Below are positions 5,080-6,877 of a stretch of DNA of 6,877 bases, piece after piece. This stretch comes from an uncultured Thiotrichaceae bacterium (GTDB taxonomy: Bacteria > Pseudomonadota > Gammaproteobacteria > Thiotrichales > Thiotrichaceae): NCBI GenBank assembly GCA_902727945.1, contig CACVAV010000038.1:3297-10173 (forward strand), read 5' to 3'. A model generated the notes under the pieces. It was not told where the DNA came from, did not search any database, and worked only from the letters and a program-made list of their open reading frames with translations. The position numbers and the translations under genes are program-made. Each line of letters starts with the position of its first letter. Within the stretch, counting starts at the first letter, position 1.

Positions 5080-6877
5080 TTATTACTGAGCTATTGGCGG
5101 AAAACTTTCGTAAGTATGAAAAACTACACTTGGCCGATTTACCGGAAAAAGGCTTAATTGCTGTTAATGGTAGTAACGAGTCAGGTAAAAGTAGTTTGGG
5201 TGACGCTATTTGTTTTGCATTATTCGGGCGTACTAACCAATTGACTGATGAGCGTATTGGTAAATTGGTGCACTGGGGCAAGCAAGAAGCCAAGATCACT
5301 TTGTCATTCAGGCACAGAGACAAGCATTATTGTCTGACACGTGTAGCTGATACCCAGGGTGTACAAACAGCTTCTTTGTGGTGTGTGGATGATGATGAAA
5401 CATTGGCTGATACCTCAGATGAAGTAACGGCAGCGCTGAAAGAACTATTGGGTTATGGTTATCCTGCATTTATTAAGACGTTTTACTGGAGTCAGCAGGG
5501 CAGCGATGACAATCGTGCTGATACAGAAAGTCTGCAGGCGATGGCGGGTGTTAAAGCTTATATTGGTCTGGAAGAAGCGTTCAGCGCTGAGCAGGAAAAG
5601 TTAAGTACTGAGCTGGGTAAAATAGAAAAAGATTATCAGGCCAGTGTTGATGTGCGGGATGCTACCGGTGTTGATCAGGACTGGTTGCCGCAGTTGGTTG
5701 AGATCCGGGACTCATTGGAGATTTGTGAACGGGATCGTCGGGGGCTGACACAAAATGTCAATCAGGTCAGAGAGACATATACCGAGAAACACAGTACTTT
5801 CCAGCAATTAATGCGCAGGAATGATCGTTTAGGCTGGTTCACCACGCTGGGCTTAGTGCTGTTGGTACTGGCTTTATTGGCTTGGGCTTTATTAACGTTC
5901 AGTCCCGACTTATTGGCTTCATTCTGGCCGGAAGTAACGCAGCAGGCGGGTACTGTCGGGCGAGGGTTATTGTGGTTTTGTGTGGGGGCCGCCATCGTCA
6001 CCAGTGTGCTGATGTTGTACGGCTGGAATCTTGAGCGCAATCAGATCAGCCCTTTGTATGATGACGCGGCCGTGATGTCTGATGATTTACAGCGGGGTGC
6101 GGATAAGCTGAATGTTGATATGAATGAGTATCTTGGTGAAGATACCCATAATTACCTGGCACAAAGTGGTTTGCTGTATGAAGATGATGACGATAAAAAG
6201 TGGCAGAGTGATCCGGTACATTTAGACGATTTATCTGAACGTATTCGTACTTATAAGGCGGATCCGCTGGAAACTGTGGCATCGGCTGATGGTGTGAGTA
6301 TGGCGCTGGACAGGCAAAATAAAACCTTGTACCGCTGTGCCAGAGCGGTTGATAAGGATGTTGAAATCGAGCGTGTGCGGGTGGATGAGTATATTGTGCT
6401 GAATGCTGATGTGCAGCGTTATGAAAAGTTGCGCAATGAGCATATCAACGGTATTAAGGTGCGTGAAAAAGGCCGGGAGCTGATTAATAAGGCATCTTTG
6501 CATTCCATTCGTAGCTTTAACCGTTTGGTGCATGGGCGTTGTCAGGAACTTTTATCAGACTTCACCCAGTCACATTACACGGATCTGGAAATTGATAATA
6601 ATTTTGCCCTGAAAGTATTGTCAGAAGAGAAAGGTGATTACCTGGAGTTTGAGGAAATTTCAGCAGGTACTCAGCGGCAGATTTCACTGGCAATGCGGGT
6701 TTCACTGGCTAACACACTGGCAGAAAGTACGGATGCCAACGGACAGTTTATGTTCTTAGATGAGCCGTTTGCCTTCTTTGATCCGGAACGTACGGCAGCA
6801 ACCATTAATCGTTTGTATGAATCAACAGCGGGTAATCTGAGCCAGATTTGGGTGACGGTACAAGGCATGCCGGAAGA
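5076..6877 (+). CDS. SMC/Rad50-like ATPase with a central transmembrane hairpin (3' end outside window)
   Basis: The frame is open from ATG 5076 to the window end (600 codons, no stop). The N-terminus has the Rad50/SbcC/RecF-type start (ITELLAENFRKYEKL) and Walker A GSNESGKS (32-39), followed by FALFGRT. A Q-loop candidate is FYWSQQGSD (Q140/Q141). The C-terminal half has an ABC-type signature, SAGTQRQISLAMR (529-541), closer to the SxGTxxQ form of YhaN-like ATPases than to LSGGE. Walker B is FMFLDEP (558-564), with a D-loop at FFDPER. The switch position after WVTV is Q596 rather than the usual His. Between the two halves are helical, charged arms. At the centre are two hydrophobic segments (about 254-276 and 297-317) with a 20-residue turn, and no CxxC hook. 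Predicted topology is cytoplasmic heads with a short periplasmic loop. The usual SbcD-type nuclease partner is not upstream; the downstream side is not visible. DNA repair or chromosome-membrane work is possible but unproven. Confidence 0.9.
   Translation, partial: MIITELLAENFRKYEKLHLADLPEKGLIAVNGSNESGKSSLGDAICFALFGRTNQLTDERIGKLVHWGKQEAKITLSFRHRDKHYCLTRVADTQGVQTASLWCVDDDETLADTSDEVTAALKELLGYGYPAFIKTFYWSQQGSDDNRADTESLQAMAGVKAYIGLEEAFSAEQEKLSTELGKIEKDYQASVDVRDATGVDQDWLPQLVEIRDSLEICERDRRGLTQNVNQVRETYTEKHSTFQQLMRRNDRLGWFTTLGLVLLVLALLAWALLTFSPDLLASFWPEVTQQAGTVGRGLLWFCVGAAIVTSVLMLYGWNLERNQISPLYDDAAVMSDDLQRGADKLNVDMNEYLGEDTHNYLAQSGLLYEDDDDKKWQSDPVHLDDLSERIRTYKADPLETVASADGVSMALDRQNKTLYRCARAVDKDVEIERVRVDEYIVLNADVQRYEKLRNEHINGIKVREKGRELINKASLHSIRSFNRLVHGRCQELLSDFTQSHYTDLEIDNNFALKVLSEEKGDYLEFEEISAGTQRQISLAMRVSLANTLAESTDANGQFMFLDEPFAFFDPERTAATINRLYESTAGNLSQIWVTVQGMPE
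5832..6026 (+). other. Two predicted transmembrane segments within the ATPase
   Basis: Residues 253-275 (starting GWFTTLGLVLLVLALL) and about 297-317 (starting GLLWFCVGAAIVTSVLMLYG) are uncharged and long enough to span a membrane. The first is preceded by RRND and the second followed by NLERNQ. By the positive-inside rule this places both flanks, and so both ATPase halves, in the cytoplasm. The 20-residue turn between them (PDLLASFWPEVTQQAGTVGR) would face the periplasm. Confidence 0.75.

Noticed and set aside
4973..5323. Minus-strand open frame spanning the small gene and the ATPase start
   Set aside because: It lies opposite two tightly coupled genes with clear signals, and its product shows no recognisable domain.
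6180..6200. EDDDDKK stretch in the ATPase, resembling an enteropeptidase site or Flag-like tag
   Set aside because: A chance acidic run in a charged coiled-coil arm of a native gene. No other sign of an engineered sequence.
1..6877. CRISPR arrays, insertion sequences, tRNA or rRNA genes
   Set aside because: No regularly spaced direct repeats outside coding low-complexity regions, no transposase-like frame and no cloverleaf or rRNA sequence were seen on either strand.

Overview
This window holds the 3' part of a tol-pal cell-envelope cluster, followed by a two-gene unit of unknown function. All genes are on the + strand and coding density is high. The order tolA-tolB-pal-cpoB, the presence of a CpoB homologue, an SSKPKK-type outer-membrane lipoprotein and medium GC with no strong codon bias point to a Gram-negative gammaproteobacterium. 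The TolA and Pal proteins are not of the Escherichia type: TolA is longer and Pal carries a long Gly/His linker. I cannot name the genus from the sequence alone.

Layout. Positions 1-1610 encode TolA, whose N-terminus lies upstream of the window. tolB (1610-2884) overlaps the tolA stop by one base. pal (2932-3693) and cpoB (3708-4730) follow with gaps of 47 and 14 bases. Together they supply the inner-membrane-anchored, periplasm-spanning TolA, the periplasmic beta-propeller TolB, the peptidoglycan-binding lipoprotein Pal and the TPR protein CpoB. tolQ and tolR are expected just upstream. No terminator is visible within or after this block.

After a 148-base gap (4731-4878) with a possible promoter and an imperfect hairpin next to a strong Shine-Dalgarno sequence, a 66-residue acidic protein starts at a GTG. 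Its stop overlaps, as ATGA, the start of a large open frame (5076 to the window end, no stop). That frame encodes an SMC/Rad50-like ATPase with Walker A, Q-loop, an ABC-type signature and Walker B. At its centre, where Rad50/SbcC has a zinc hook and SMC a hinge, it has two hydrophobic segments predicted to form a transmembrane hairpin.

This membrane-anchored ATPase and its translationally coupled small partner are the most interesting part of the window. Other points of interest are a His-rich plus Gly-rich linker in Pal, and near-perfect protein repeats in TolA whose DNA copies differ only at synonymous positions.
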